Of a stretch of DNA of 14,150 nucleotides, positions 6,303-14,150 are shown in pieces. The notes beneath the pieces are model-generated. The model was not told the DNA's origin. It saw only the letters and a list, made by a program, of their open reading frames with translations, and did no database searches. The translations under genes and the position numbers were made by a program. How positions within the stretch are numbered: the first letter of the stretch is position 1; every line of letters begins with the position of its first letter. Source of the stretch: Caryophanales bacterium UBA6768 (lineage in GTDB: Bacteria; Bacillota; Bacilli; Bacillales_D; Amphibacillaceae); NCBI GenBank assembly GCA_002453315.1, contig DKGO01000115.1:1-14150 (forward strand), in the 5' to 3' direction.

Positions 6303-9300
6303 TTATTTAACCTCCATATTCTCCGCCATCAACTCCGCTTGTTTGACGACTGTTTCCACTGCCATCTTTTGCAAATCGGGTGGATAGCCATATTGTTTTA
6401 ATAGCCGCCTCACGGTAATACGCATTTTGGCCCGAGCAGATTCCCGAAGATTCCAATCAATGCTCATATTTTCTTTAATCGATTTTGTTAATTCATGGGC
6501 AATCGCCCGCAAAATCTCGTCACCTAACACTTCTTCAGCTGTTTCATGTGTTGCCAGTGCATCATAAAACGCGACCTCTTCCTTAATCATGCCTGTCTCT
6601 TCACCGGCTCTATATGACTTATTCATTTCTCTCGCAATGTCGATTAATTCTTCAATGACTTTTGATGTTTCAATCGCTCGTTTGTTATATTGGTTCACTG
6701 CTTTTTCTAACATCTCAGAAAATTTACGCGACTTCACTAAATTTTCCCGTTGGATTGCTTTTATTTTTCCTTGTAACAATCGATTTAGGAGCTCCACTGC
6801 CAAGTTTTTTTGTGGCAAGGCCCGTACATCTTCTAAAAATTGATCCGACAAAATCGATATATCAGGATTTTCTAATCCGAGTGAATCATACACATCGACC
6901 ACTTCATCGGAAATAATCGATTTTGAGATTAGTTGATTTAGTTGTTCATCAATTTGAGCCGTCGTTTTCTTGTTACTTCCTGATGGGATTAACTTCATCA
7001 TCCCAGACTTCACTGCTTTGAAAAATCCAATCTCGGCATTTAACTCTTGTGCCTCCGCCTCTGTCGCACATAATGCAAATGCCTTTGCTAATTCTGTCAC
7101 CGTTTTTAGGAAATGCTTTTTATCATCTTCTCCCAACCCGATGACAAAATCCATCGTTTCGGTGATGGCTTGCATTCTTTCTGTTTGTTTTTCTGATAAA
7201 AATTTTACATAATTATGTTGGTAAAGCATATCTTGAATGATTTCATATTTTTCCAACATAATATCGACGGCTTTTGACGTATCGATCCCAGTATTACTAC
7301 GGTCTGATTCTGTATATTGTTTTAATGCCTCTTTTAGGCTTTCAGCAATGCCAATATAATCGACAATTAATCCGCCAGGTTTATCTTGAAATACCCGGTT
7401 CACCCTAGCAATCGCCTGCATCAGGTTATGCCCACGCATCGGTTTATCAACATACATCGTATGTAATGAAGGAACATCAAAGCCTGTTAGCCACATATCA
7501 CGGACGATGACTAATTTTAGTTCATCATTATTATCTTTCATCCGTCGGGCGATAAAATCTCGACGTTTTTTATTGCCGACATGTTTTTGCCAATGTACTG
7601 GATCACTTGATGCCCCAGTCATGACAATTTTAATGGCCCCTTTATCATCATCATCATGATGCCACTCGGGTCGTAAGCGAGTAATTGCTTCATATAAACC
7701 AACGGCAATACGTCGGCTCATGACAACGATCATTGCTTTTCCAAAAATAGCCTTTTGTTTTGCCTCATAATGTACGACAATATCTTCTGCTAGTCGCTCC
7801 ACCCGACTTTCAGCTCCCGCTAATGCTTCTAAACGGGACCATTTCGATTTTAACCGTTCTTGATCTGACTGTTCCTGGTATTCGGTTATTTCTTCATATT
7901 CATCATCAACATTTAATCCTTCAGGTAAATTTAACGGAATAATTCTACTTTCATAATAAATTCTAACCGTTGATTCGTCTTCTACTGATTGGGTCATATC
8001 ATATATATCAATATAATTTCCGAAAACAGCTGGTGTGTTTTTATCTGCCAATTCTACAGGTGTGCCGGTAAATCCAATAAAAGAGGCATTCGGTAATGTA
8101 TCACGCATATATTTTGCATAACCATATTTTGTCGCCACATTGCCTTTATCCTTTGAAAGTTCGGCTTGAAATCCATATTGTGTTCGGTGGGCTTCATCCG
8201 CGATAACGATGACATTTTTTCTCGTCGTTAAGGCTTCCATATGACTTGCTCCTTCTTCAGGGGCAAACTTTTGCATCGTTGTAAATACTATTCCGCCAGC
8301 TTCTACCCGTAAAAGCTCTTTCAATTCCTTTCTACTTTCCGCTTGTTTAGGAGTTTGCCTTAGCAAGTCACTTGAGATAGAAAAAGTATTGTACAATTGA
8401 TCATCTAAATCATTTCGATCGGTTAAAACGACGACAGTCGGATTATTCATTTCCAACACTAATTTTCCCGTAAAAAAGACCATCGATAAACTTTTCCCAG
8501 AACCTTGGGTATGCCAAATAACCCCGATTTTCCGGTCCCCTTTATCGGAGGCTGCTCGTTTTGCTTGTTCGACCGCTTTATTGACGGCATAATATTGGTG
8601 ATAAGCAGCAACAATTTTATATGTATGTTCTCCGTCTGATTGAAAGACGACAAAATGACGTAATATATCAAGTAAAACACCGTGTTGGAACATGCCTCTT
8701 AACAAAATTTCCAGTTGCGGGGTCGATGTCGGTGCAATCGTTTCCCCATCAGTCGTTCGCCACATCATAAAACGCTCTTCATTGGCTGTAAGAGAACCAG
8801 CCCTCGCGTTGATTCCATCACTTACGACAAGAAAAGCGTTGTAGTTAAAAAGTGAAGGGATTTTTGATTTATATGTTTGTAGCTGATGAAAAGCTTCAGT
8901 AATTCCCGCTGTTTCATCGGTAGAATTTTTTAACTCAATCACGACAAGTGGTAAACCGTTGACAAAGACAACGACATCAGGGCGTTTATTATGCTGCCCT
9001 TCAATCACTGTCAATTGATTCACAGCTAAAAATTGATTGTTCTCAGGATTGGTAAAATCGAATAACCATAACTTTTCCACTGCATTTCTACCGTCAGCTG
9101 TTCGGTATTCTACATCAATCCCGTCTGTGACATACTTTTGAAAATTGCGATTGTTAATGATAAGATTCGGTGACTGAATCATCGTGACTAACTGGATGGC
9201 ACGTTCAATCGAGCTAGTAGAAGCATGTGGATTGATTTTCCGTAATGCCTCTTCCAAGCGATTGTGTAGCACCACTTCGGCATAGCTATTTCTTTCCGGA

Positions 9301-9407
9301 TATTCCCCATCTTCAGCAATATCGGGACCATGTAATGTTTCATATCCCAAATCACTTAACCATTCGAGTGTTGCCGTTTCAAGATCATCCTCAAGAAATT
9401 GGTACAT
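6303..9407 (-). CDS. hsdR: Type I restriction enzyme R subunit
   Basis: The 1034-residue motor and nuclease subunit of a type I restriction-modification complex. It translocates DNA using ATP and cuts unmodified DNA far from the recognition site. The N-terminal nuclease has the PD-(D/E)XK residues Asp144, Glu158 and Lys160 (in RPDVVVF and IELK). The helicase motifs are intact: HTQGSGKS (299-306) as Walker A, DEAH (404-407) as Walker B, FTGTP (446-450), TGFDVP (641-646) and QAIARVNR (664-671). The remainder is the helical C-terminal region that contacts the methylase core. Length is normal and no frameshift is seen. The ATG at 9407 follows GAGGTGA (9414-9420), which lies inside hsdS; the two genes overlap by 17 bp, implying coupled translation. 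The gene ends at the shared hairpin at 6242-6290. Confidence 0.97.
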   Translation of the reverse strand: MYQFLEDDLETATLEWLSDLGYETLHGPDIAEDGEYPERNSYAEVVLHNRLEEALRKINPHASTSSIERAIQLVTMIQSPNLIINNRNFQKYVTDGIDVEYRTADGRNAVEKLWLFDFTNPENNQFLAVNQLTVIEGQHNKRPDVVVFVNGLPLVVIELKNSTDETAGITEAFHQLQTYKSKIPSLFNYNAFLVVSDGINARAGSLTANEERFMMWRTTDGETIAPTSTPQLEILLRGMFQHGVLLDILRHFVVFQSDGEHTYKIVAAYHQYYAVNKAVEQAKRAASDKGDRKIGVIWHTQGSGKSLSMVFFTGKLVLEMNNPTVVVLTDRNDLDDQLYNTFSISSDLLRQTPKQAESRKELKELLRVEAGGIVFTTMQKFAPEEGASHMEALTTRKNVIVIADEAHRTQYGFQAELSKDKGNVATKYGYAKYMRDTLPNASFIGFTGTPVELADKNTPAVFGNYIDIYDMTQSVEDESTVRIYYESRIIPLNLPEGLNVDDEYEEITEYQEQSDQERLKSKWSRLEALAGAESRVERLAEDIVVHYEAKQKAIFGKAMIVVMSRRIAVGLYEAITRLRPEWHHDDDDKGAIKIVMTGASSDPVHWQKHVGNKKRRDFIARRMKDNNDELKLVIVRDMWLTGFDVPSLHTMYVDKPMRGHNLMQAIARVNRVFQDKPGGLIVDYIGIAESLKEALKQYTESDRSNTGIDTSKAVDIMLEKYEIIQDMLYQHNYVKFLSEKQTERMQAITETMDFVIGLGEDDKKHFLKTVTELAKAFALCATEAEAQELNAEIGFFKAVKSGMMKLIPSGSNKKTTAQIDEQLNQLISKSIISDEVVDVYDSLGLENPDISILSDQFLEDVRALPQKNLAVELLNRLLQGKIKAIQRENLVKSRKFSEMLEKAVNQYNKRAIETSKVIEELIDIAREMNKSYRAGEETGMIKEEVAFYDALATHETAEEVLGDEILRAIAHELTKSIKENMSIDWNLRESARAKMRITVRRLLKQYGYPPDLQKMAVETVVKQAELMAENMEVK

Positions 9408-10656
9408 CTTCAGTCACCTCTTTCGTATCTGGTAATTCAATCTCTCCAGATAAAAGTTTCGGAAGGAGAGAGTCTCGAAGATTGGCAAGATTGTTCATTT
9501 GCTCTCTTAAACATAAAATTTTATTATACATTCCTTCTACAATTGTCTGAAATTCTAAGATTTTCCTCTCATAATAAGGGAATTCATAATTCATTGCTGT
9601 TTCCGGTCTTACCCGTTGTCTACTGTTAGTTGAACCAGTTGCATTATTTACTAAAAAATTATTAAAGCTATTTGACGATATCAAACTATAAATAAAGGCC
9701 TTATTGTCGTTCTTCTGTGTATCCAAAACAACATATTCACTTGAACAAACATTAATATAATTATCTATTATGTTTGGCAACCAGGTTCTTGGTGTATTTG
9801 GATTCATCCTAGAAAACATTAATGAGTATTTGTCTATTAAATATTTATTACTCTTAATAGATTTACTATTCTCTATTATTGGATACACCATAGAATCATA
9901 TGCTGGAAAACTAAAGTGTGCTACATCAATCTTTTTTTCTTTAACGGGATTAAATGTTTTCTTAGAATGATTGGCGACCTCATTTAACTTAACAATTTCC
10001 CATCCTTCTGGCATCATTCCCAATTCACTTTCCACCATTTTTCCACCGTTTGATTTGTATGGTTTTCCATTTTCATCTGGATACTCAAAATCAACAAACC
10101 AACGTTTGAAAAGAGTTTGGGAAAGTTCTTTTAAATTGGAAATGATATTCGTATTAAGATCTATTTTATTATCAAGACTTTCAAGAAAAGCTGTAATTTT
10201 TTGTTGTTCCTGTTCATATACAGGGATTTTCACTTTAAAATTTTTTACCGTCTCTGTTTTTAAATTATTAAACACTGTACCAGTTGCATTACTAACTAAT
10301 TTTCTTCTTTCATTTACTAAAAGATAGTATAAATATTCCTTTGAAATATCTTTAAAATCCCTTAATAGAAGCCAACCATCATGAATGCATGCATCAATTT
10401 CCATTATTTTTGGAAGTCCTGGCGTTGCGCTATTTGATAATATTAAATCCCCTTTAAAAACAGGACGACTTTTATTTTTACCCTCTTCTTTTATAAATTC
10501 TTTTGTTTTAAATATATAACGTGAATTATCAGAAGTTGCATCAGCTATTTTAACCCATGGAATGCCTTCTTCAACAACATAATCTTTTATTGGTCTTGGT
10601 GATGCACCCCTTTGAATTGAACACAATTCTTCTAACTTAACTTCCTTAAACCTCAT
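9391..10656 (-). CDS. hsdS: Type I restriction-modification specificity subunit
   Basis: The 421-residue DNA-recognition subunit. Two target recognition domains (about 1-155 and 215-365) each read half of a bipartite site. They are separated by a conserved helical spacer (about 155-215) containing [12 protein letters not shown] and [12 protein letters not shown], and followed by a C-terminal helix ending [16 protein letters not shown] that matches the usual HsdS pattern. The target cannot be read from the sequence. I place the start at ATG 10656 because GGGAGGG (10664-10670) is 7 bases upstream; a TTG at 10662 is only one base from that site. It overlaps hsdM by 11 bp and hsdR by 17 bp. The recognition domains are richer in A+T, Asn and Ile than flanking hsdM and hsdR, as often seen when these domains are exchanged between strains. 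Confidence 0.95.
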   Translation of the reverse strand: MRFKEVKLEELCSIQRGASPRPIKDYVVEEGIPWVKIADATSDNSRYIFKTKEFIKEEGKNKSRPVFKGDLILSNSATPGLPKIMEIDACIHDGWLLLRDFKDISKEYLYYLLVNERRKLVSNATGTVFNNLKTETVKNFKVKIPVYEQEQQKITAFLESLDNKIDLNTNIISNLKELSQTLFKRWFVDFEYPDENGKPYKSNGGKMVESELGMMPEGWEIVKLNEVANHSKKTFNPVKEKKIDVAHFSFPAYDSMVYPIIENSKSIKSNKYLIDKYSLMFSRMNPNTPRTWLPNIIDNYINVCSSEYVVLDTQKNDNKAFIYSLISSNSFNNFLVNNATGSTNSRQRVRPETAMNYEFPYYERKILEFQTIVEGMYNKILCLREQMNNLANLRDSLLPKLLSGEIELPDTKEVTEDVPIS

Positions 10657-12169
10657 ACCCAATCCCTCCCAATGCTTCGCGGATTTGAGCTTCGAGTTTT
10701 TTTGATTCTTTAAATTGTTCAGCTAGTTCGCTTGTCAGTCTTTCCATTTTTTCATCAAAGGGTTCGCCATCATCTTCAACTTCCTCTAATCCGACATAGC
10801 GACCTGGTGTGAGGATATAATCATGTTCACGAATTTCTTCTATGGCAGCAGCTTTACAAAATCCAGCAATATTTTCATATTTCCCATCGTTCGTCCCTCG
10901 CCAAGCATGATACGTATCAGACACTTTACTAATATCTTGATTGGCAAGTTCTTTTAATGTACGGGTAGACATATACCCTAAATTACGGGCATCAATGAAC
11001 AAAATTTCTCCGTCACGTTCTCGTTTACCATTTTTCGCTTTATTTTTTGTCACAAACCATAAACAAACGGGAATTTGCGTTGAATAAAACAATTGTCCCG
11101 GCAATGTAACAATACATTCTACTAAATCTTCTTCGATCAATTTTTTTCGAATCTCAAATTCAGCAGTTGTATTTGTCGACATCGAACCGTTTGCTAAGAC
11201 AAATCCAGCCGTTCCTGTTGGGGCTAATTTTGAAACCATATGTTGTATCCATGCATAGTTTGCATTGCCATTCGGTGGGACGCCGTATTTCCAACGAACA
11301 TCATCTTGTAATCTTTCTCCACCCCAATCACTAATATTAAATGGTGGATTGGCAAGGATGTAGTCGGCTTTTAACCGTTTATGTAAATCATTGTGGAATG
11401 TGTCCGCATGGTGTTCTCCTAAATTAGCATCGATACCACGAATCGCTAGATTCATTTTTGCTAGTTTCCACGTTGTCGGATTTGATTCTTGTCCGTAAAT
11501 CGCAATATCTCCTAGTTTCCCTTGATGTTCTTCGACAAATTTTTCACTTTGAACGAACATTCCCCCCGAACCACAACACGGGTCATAGACTCGCCCCCGA
11601 TATGGTTCAATCATTTCCACAAGTAGTTTAACAACCGACATGGGGGTGTAAAATTCACCACCACTTTTTCCTTCTGCAGCAGCAAATTTTCCTAGAAAAT
11701 ATTCGTATACTCTACCTAAAGTATCCTTCGCACGACTTTCTTTGTCACCGACCCGGAAAGAAAACATATCAATCGTTTCTCCAAGTCTTGTTTTATCTAA
11801 ATCTGGACGTGCATAGTTTTTCGGTAAGACTCCTCTTAATGATTCGTTTTCTTTTTCGATAGCAATCATTGCTTCATCAATGATTTGACCAATCTCTGGT
11901 TTTTTCGCATTTTCCTTTATGTATGTCCAACGGGCTTCTTTCGGAACCCAAAAAATATTTTCTGCTAAATATTCATCTTTATCTTCTGGATCTGCCCATT
12001 GTTCTTTTTCTAATTCTGCGTACATTTCTTCGAAGGAATCAGATACATATTTCAAAAACAACAAACCTAATACGACATGTTTATATTCAGAAGCATCCAT
12101 ACTTCCCCGCAATTTATCAGCCATTGCCCATAATTTTTCTTCAAAACCTAAATTGGCAGTTGCCATCAT
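10646..12169 (-). CDS. hsdM: Type I N6-adenine DNA methylase subunit
   Basis: The 507-residue modification subunit, which with HsdS methylates adenine in the recognition site using S-adenosylmethionine and forms the core to which HsdR binds. An N-terminal helical HsdM domain ([23 protein letters not shown], about 19-42) is followed by the methylase. That contains GGEFYTP (about 170-176), DPCCGSGG (motif I, cofactor binding, about 196-203) and NPPF (motif IV, catalytic, about 274-277). The C-terminal region contacts HsdS. The ATG at 12169 is 7 bases after AAGGGG. A TTG just upstream and an ATG just downstream are alternative starts. It is the first gene of the hsdMSR operon, with a sigma-A promoter at 12228-12256. 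No defects are visible. Confidence 0.97.
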   Translation of the reverse strand: MMATANLGFEEKLWAMADKLRGSMDASEYKHVVLGLLFLKYVSDSFEEMYAELEKEQWADPEDKDEYLAENIFWVPKEARWTYIKENAKKPEIGQIIDEAMIAIEKENESLRGVLPKNYARPDLDKTRLGETIDMFSFRVGDKESRAKDTLGRVYEYFLGKFAAAEGKSGGEFYTPMSVVKLLVEMIEPYRGRVYDPCCGSGGMFVQSEKFVEEHQGKLGDIAIYGQESNPTTWKLAKMNLAIRGIDANLGEHHADTFHNDLHKRLKADYILANPPFNISDWGGERLQDDVRWKYGVPPNGNANYAWIQHMVSKLAPTGTAGFVLANGSMSTNTTAEFEIRKKLIEEDLVECIVTLPGQLFYSTQIPVCLWFVTKNKAKNGKRERDGEILFIDARNLGYMSTRTLKELANQDISKVSDTYHAWRGTNDGKYENIAGFCKAAAIEEIREHDYILTPGRYVGLEEVEDDGEPFDEKMERLTSELAEQFKESKKLEAQIREALGGIGYEV

Positions 12170-12227
12170 CAAACAACCCCTTGAAAAATCTATTATTTTA
12201 ATAGTTTTTGTTCACTACTTTGTCCCT

Positions 12228-12256
12228 ATCATATCAATATTTTCATAGACTGTCAT
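12228..12256 (-). promoter_or_regulatory. Sigma-A promoter of the hsdMSR operon
   Basis: On the minus strand ATGACA (12256-12251) and TATGAT (12233-12228) are separated by the ideal 17 bp. Transcription would start near 12221, giving a leader of about 52 bases before hsdM. It is the only well-spaced promoter seen between the two divergent genes for this direction. Confidence 0.65.
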
Positions 12257-12510
12257 GAACTAATGATCCTCTAATTCAAAGTCACGTCACCTAAAATTTT
12301 AATCTTTACCTTTATCCCGGAGTTCAATAGATCTACTTGTAGTGTAATTAGAAATTACTTGTATATCTGACCCTAATGTCCACTATATCCTACCCAATAC
12401 AAAGCAATATAAGGTGAAAGGGTTGTAAATTAAAAATAAGGACATACCTCGTCATTTAATGTAGTGGGGTTCTTTTTTCACTTTTTCTAAAAAAACAATA
12501 AAATTCACTC
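12257..12510. other. Intergenic stretch with no recognised content
   Basis: Together with the promoters on either side this makes a 473-bp gap between hsdM and the LRR gene. I see no supported gene, no RNA gene and no transposon end. A weak hairpin with a T-run is discussed among the rejected items. A single TTTACCT (about 12304) stands alone without an 11-bp partner. Confidence 0.5.
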
Positions 12511-12512
12511 TT

Positions 12513-12574
12513 TTTACCTAAATTTTACCTAAACTTTACCTAGATTTGACTTAGATTTGACCTAGATTTGACAT
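12513..12574 (+). promoter_or_regulatory. Six-fold 11-bp operator array before the LRR gene
   Basis: Seven-base boxes start at 12513, 12524, 12535, 12546, 12557 and 12568, exactly 11 bp apart. They read TTTACCT three times, then TTGACTT, TTGACCT and TTGACAT. The four-base spacers are also similar (AAAT, AAAC, then AGAT three times). One box per helical turn means a protein array on one face of the DNA, as for OmpR/PhoB-family response regulators; the PhoP consensus in Bacillus, TT(A/C/T)A(C/T)A repeated at about 11 bp, is the nearest known match. The last box contains TTGACA. Confidence 0.75.
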
Positions 12575-12593
12575 AATAGTAATAAGTTATAGG

Positions 12594-12599
12594 TATAAT
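12594..12599 (+). promoter_or_regulatory. -10 element of the LRR gene promoter
   Basis: A perfect TATAAT starts 26 bp after the start of the last operator box (12568). That is one 11-bp turn more than the 15 bp seen at the promoters at 2140-2171 and 3420-3451. The TTGACA at 12568-12573 would leave a 20-bp spacer, too long for an ordinary sigma-A promoter, which points to activator dependence. The transcript would start near 12606. Confidence 0.55.
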
Positions 12600-12642
12600 T
12601 TCATAAAAAATCATAAATTTAGGAAGAAAGGGAGTAGTTTTT

Positions 12643-14148
12643 GTGATAGGAAAAGGTAGAGGAAATAGAATTGCTAGACTGAACATTCGCAAGGAAGGAA
12701 TATTGAAAAGGAATATTCTTTTTCTCTTTAGTTTAGTTTTACTACTTGGTCCATTTGGTATAATAAGTTTTGCAGATCCTGGTGATACTGGAGAGTCCAT
12801 CGCGTACATTCCAGATGATAATTTAATAAAGGCAATTAATGATGAACTTGGTGAAAGTGAATCATATGAACCAACATTATATGATTTAAAAAGCATAACA
12901 GAACTTGATGCTTACGATTATGGTATTAAGGATCTAACAGGATTAGAACACGCAATAAATTTAGAGCATTATTTAGATCTCGGTGACAACGAGATTAACG
13001 ATATTTCAGCATTAGAAAGTTTAACAGAGTTAAAAGTTTTATTCCTCGATGAAAACTATTTAAAGGATATTTCAACATTAAAAAATTTAACAAAATTAAA
13101 TTTTTTATCTCTTTATTATAATCAAATTAGTGATATTTCAGCATTGAGAAATTTTACGGACTTAGAATATTTAATTCTTAGTTATAATGACATTAGTGAT
13201 ATTTCAGCATTAGCAAGTATGACAAATTTAATTGATTTAGATCTTACTAGTAATCAAATTAGTAAAATACCAAATCTAGAAAAATTAACGAACTTAAGAA
13301 CATTGGAACTTGTAAATAATAAGATCAGTGATATTTCCGGATTAGAAAATCTAACAGATTTAAGAAGCCTATATCTTTATGGTAATCAAATTAGTGATCT
13401 ATCACCGTTAAAAGATTTATCTATGTTAAATTATAACTATCAGATTTTTGGCGTTCAAGATATTAAGCTTCCCGAAATTGAGGTTTTAAGGACCTCCTCT
13501 ACATTAGAAATTGAGAATCCAATTATTTATCATGATGGAACTATTTTGGACGATGTTATTACTGTTGATGATGGTTCATATGATTCAAGTAGTCAAAAAA
13601 TTAAATGGGAAGGATTAACAGGAACAGAAATTAAAAGGACCTTTTCATTTGATGCTGAGGAGAAAAATGGTTTTTCTGGAACGGTCATACAACCAATTAA
13701 ATGGATTGATCCTAAAGTGACCTTGCCATTAAACACAAAAAAGAAGGTTTATGCAGGACAAGCTGTTACAATTGATGGGAAAGGCACCCAAATCACGTTC
13801 CCTAATGACTTACCTTCAGGTACATTTGTGACGATTACAGATGTTAGTGGAGAAGGTTTTGTCACAAATACAGAAGGAATAGACAGTGCTGGGGATGTGC
13901 TGAACTTTGAATTTGAATTACCAAATGGCCAAAGCTTTACAGGAAATTCCGAATTGACAATGACTTACGGTAATGGCTTTGCCACGGCCATAGACATTTA
14001 TTATTACAACGAATCGGATAAAAAATGGGTAGCACAAAATGGCACCAAGAATACGGGCAACAATACAATCACAATCAATCCTAGTCATTTTTCCACGTTT
14101 GGTGTTTTTGCACTAAAAGAAGATGATGAATTAGGGATTACTGAATAA
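12643..14148 (+). CDS. Secreted internalin-like leucine-rich repeat protein
   Basis: A 501-residue exported protein built like an internalin. A signal peptide (hydrophobic core about 24-42, likely cut after SFA at 44) is followed by a cap (IPDDNLIKAIND), then seven leucine-rich repeats at 100-254. Six are exactly 22 residues; the first has 23. Next is an Ig-like LRR-adjacent region (about 272-354, ending PIKW), then a beta-rich C-terminal domain (about 358-491) ending in SHFSTFGVFAL. There is no LPXTG, SLH or other wall anchor, so it is probably released or held non-covalently; a binding role is inferred from the repeats. The GTG at 12643 has GGGAG 8 bases upstream. An alternative TTG at 12703, 4 bases after AAGGAAGG, would give a more typical short signal peptide. 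The stop lies 2 bp from the window end. Confidence 0.85.
   Translation: MIGKGRGNRIARLNIRKEGILKRNILFLFSLVLLLGPFGIISFADPGDTGESIAYIPDDNLIKAINDELGESESYEPTLYDLKSITELDAYDYGIKDLTGLEHAINLEHYLDLGDNEINDISALESLTELKVLFLDENYLKDISTLKNLTKLNFLSLYYNQISDISALRNFTDLEYLILSYNDISDISALASMTNLIDLDLTSNQISKIPNLEKLTNLRTLELVNNKISDISGLENLTDLRSLYLYGNQISDLSPLKDLSMLNYNYQIFGVQDIKLPEIEVLRTSSTLEIENPIIYHDGTILDDVITVDDGSYDSSSQKIKWEGLTGTEIKRTFSFDAEEKNGFSGTVIQPIKWIDPKVTLPLNTKKKVYAGQAVTIDGKGTQITFPNDLPSGTFVTITDVSGEGFVTNTEGIDSAGDVLNFEFELPNGQSFTGNSELTMTYGNGFATAIDIYYYNESDKKWVAQNGTKNTGNNTITINPSHFSTFGVFALKEDDELGITE
12940..13404 (+). repeat. 66-bp coding repeats of the LRR domain
   Basis: Seven tandem coding repeats of about 66 bp (the first 69 bp) encode the leucine-rich repeats. 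The phrase ATTAGTGATATTTCAGCATT or close variants recurs at the repeat junctions, so neighbouring units remain similar at the DNA level and could recombine to change repeat number. Confidence 0.75.
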
Positions 14149-14150
14149 TT

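Noticed and set aside
6303..12169. The hsd operon as a mobile island
   Set aside because: No flanking direct repeats, integrase, transposase or tRNA are visible at either boundary.
12446..12479. Possible terminator: ACCTC/GGGGT stem followed by a T-run on the plus strand
   Set aside because: The stem is only 5 bp with one G-U pair and a 15-base loop, and no plus-strand gene lies upstream that needs terminating.

Overview
The window looks like chromosomal DNA of a low-GC Bacillota, most likely a Bacillaceae relative. It is AT-rich, carries strong AGGAGG-type ribosome binding sites, uses TTG and GTG starts freely, and encodes lipobox lipoproteins. It also has a group II truncated globin whose key residues fall at the same positions as in Bacillus subtilis YjbI, and a PfeT-like P1B4 ATPase behind a PerR-like box. 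No rRNA, tRNA, CRISPR array, transposase or phage gene is visible.

Layout. Positions 1-670 are a 51-bp tandem repeat array, probably non-coding and running off the left edge. It stops against the stop codon of a minus-strand globin gene (671-1054). Two decayed units with the same 51-bp spacing survive on the other side of that gene (about 1151-1219). Next come three minus-strand cell-envelope genes: two paralogous lipoproteins (1356-1976, 2216-2863) and a DUF4870/Tic20-like membrane protein (2971-3387). A plus-strand Ig-like lipoprotein (3684-4154) and a PfeT-type metal-exporting ATPase (4298-6226) follow. A shared hairpin terminator at 6242-6290 separates the ATPase from a complete, overlapping type I restriction-modification operon on the minus strand, read hsdM-hsdS-hsdR (12169 down to 6303). 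The right end is a secreted internalin-like leucine-rich repeat protein (12643-14148).

How the parts relate. HsdM, HsdS and HsdR would form one DNA-modifying and DNA-restricting complex. The ATPase and its PerR-like box suggest peroxide- or iron-responsive metal efflux. The least expected signal is regulatory. Three envelope genes (the DUF4870 protein, lipoprotein A and the LRR protein) have direct repeats of TTNAC(C/A)T at exact 11-bp spacing in front of them, two copies in two cases and six in the third. The distance from the last repeat to the -10 hexamer is 15 bp, 15 bp and 26 bp (15+11). This resembles promoters activated by OmpR/PhoB-family response regulators such as PhoP and suggests a small envelope regulon. 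The 51-bp array, with internal inverted repeats, a microhomology deletion and an outlying relic, is the other feature that standard annotation does not explain.
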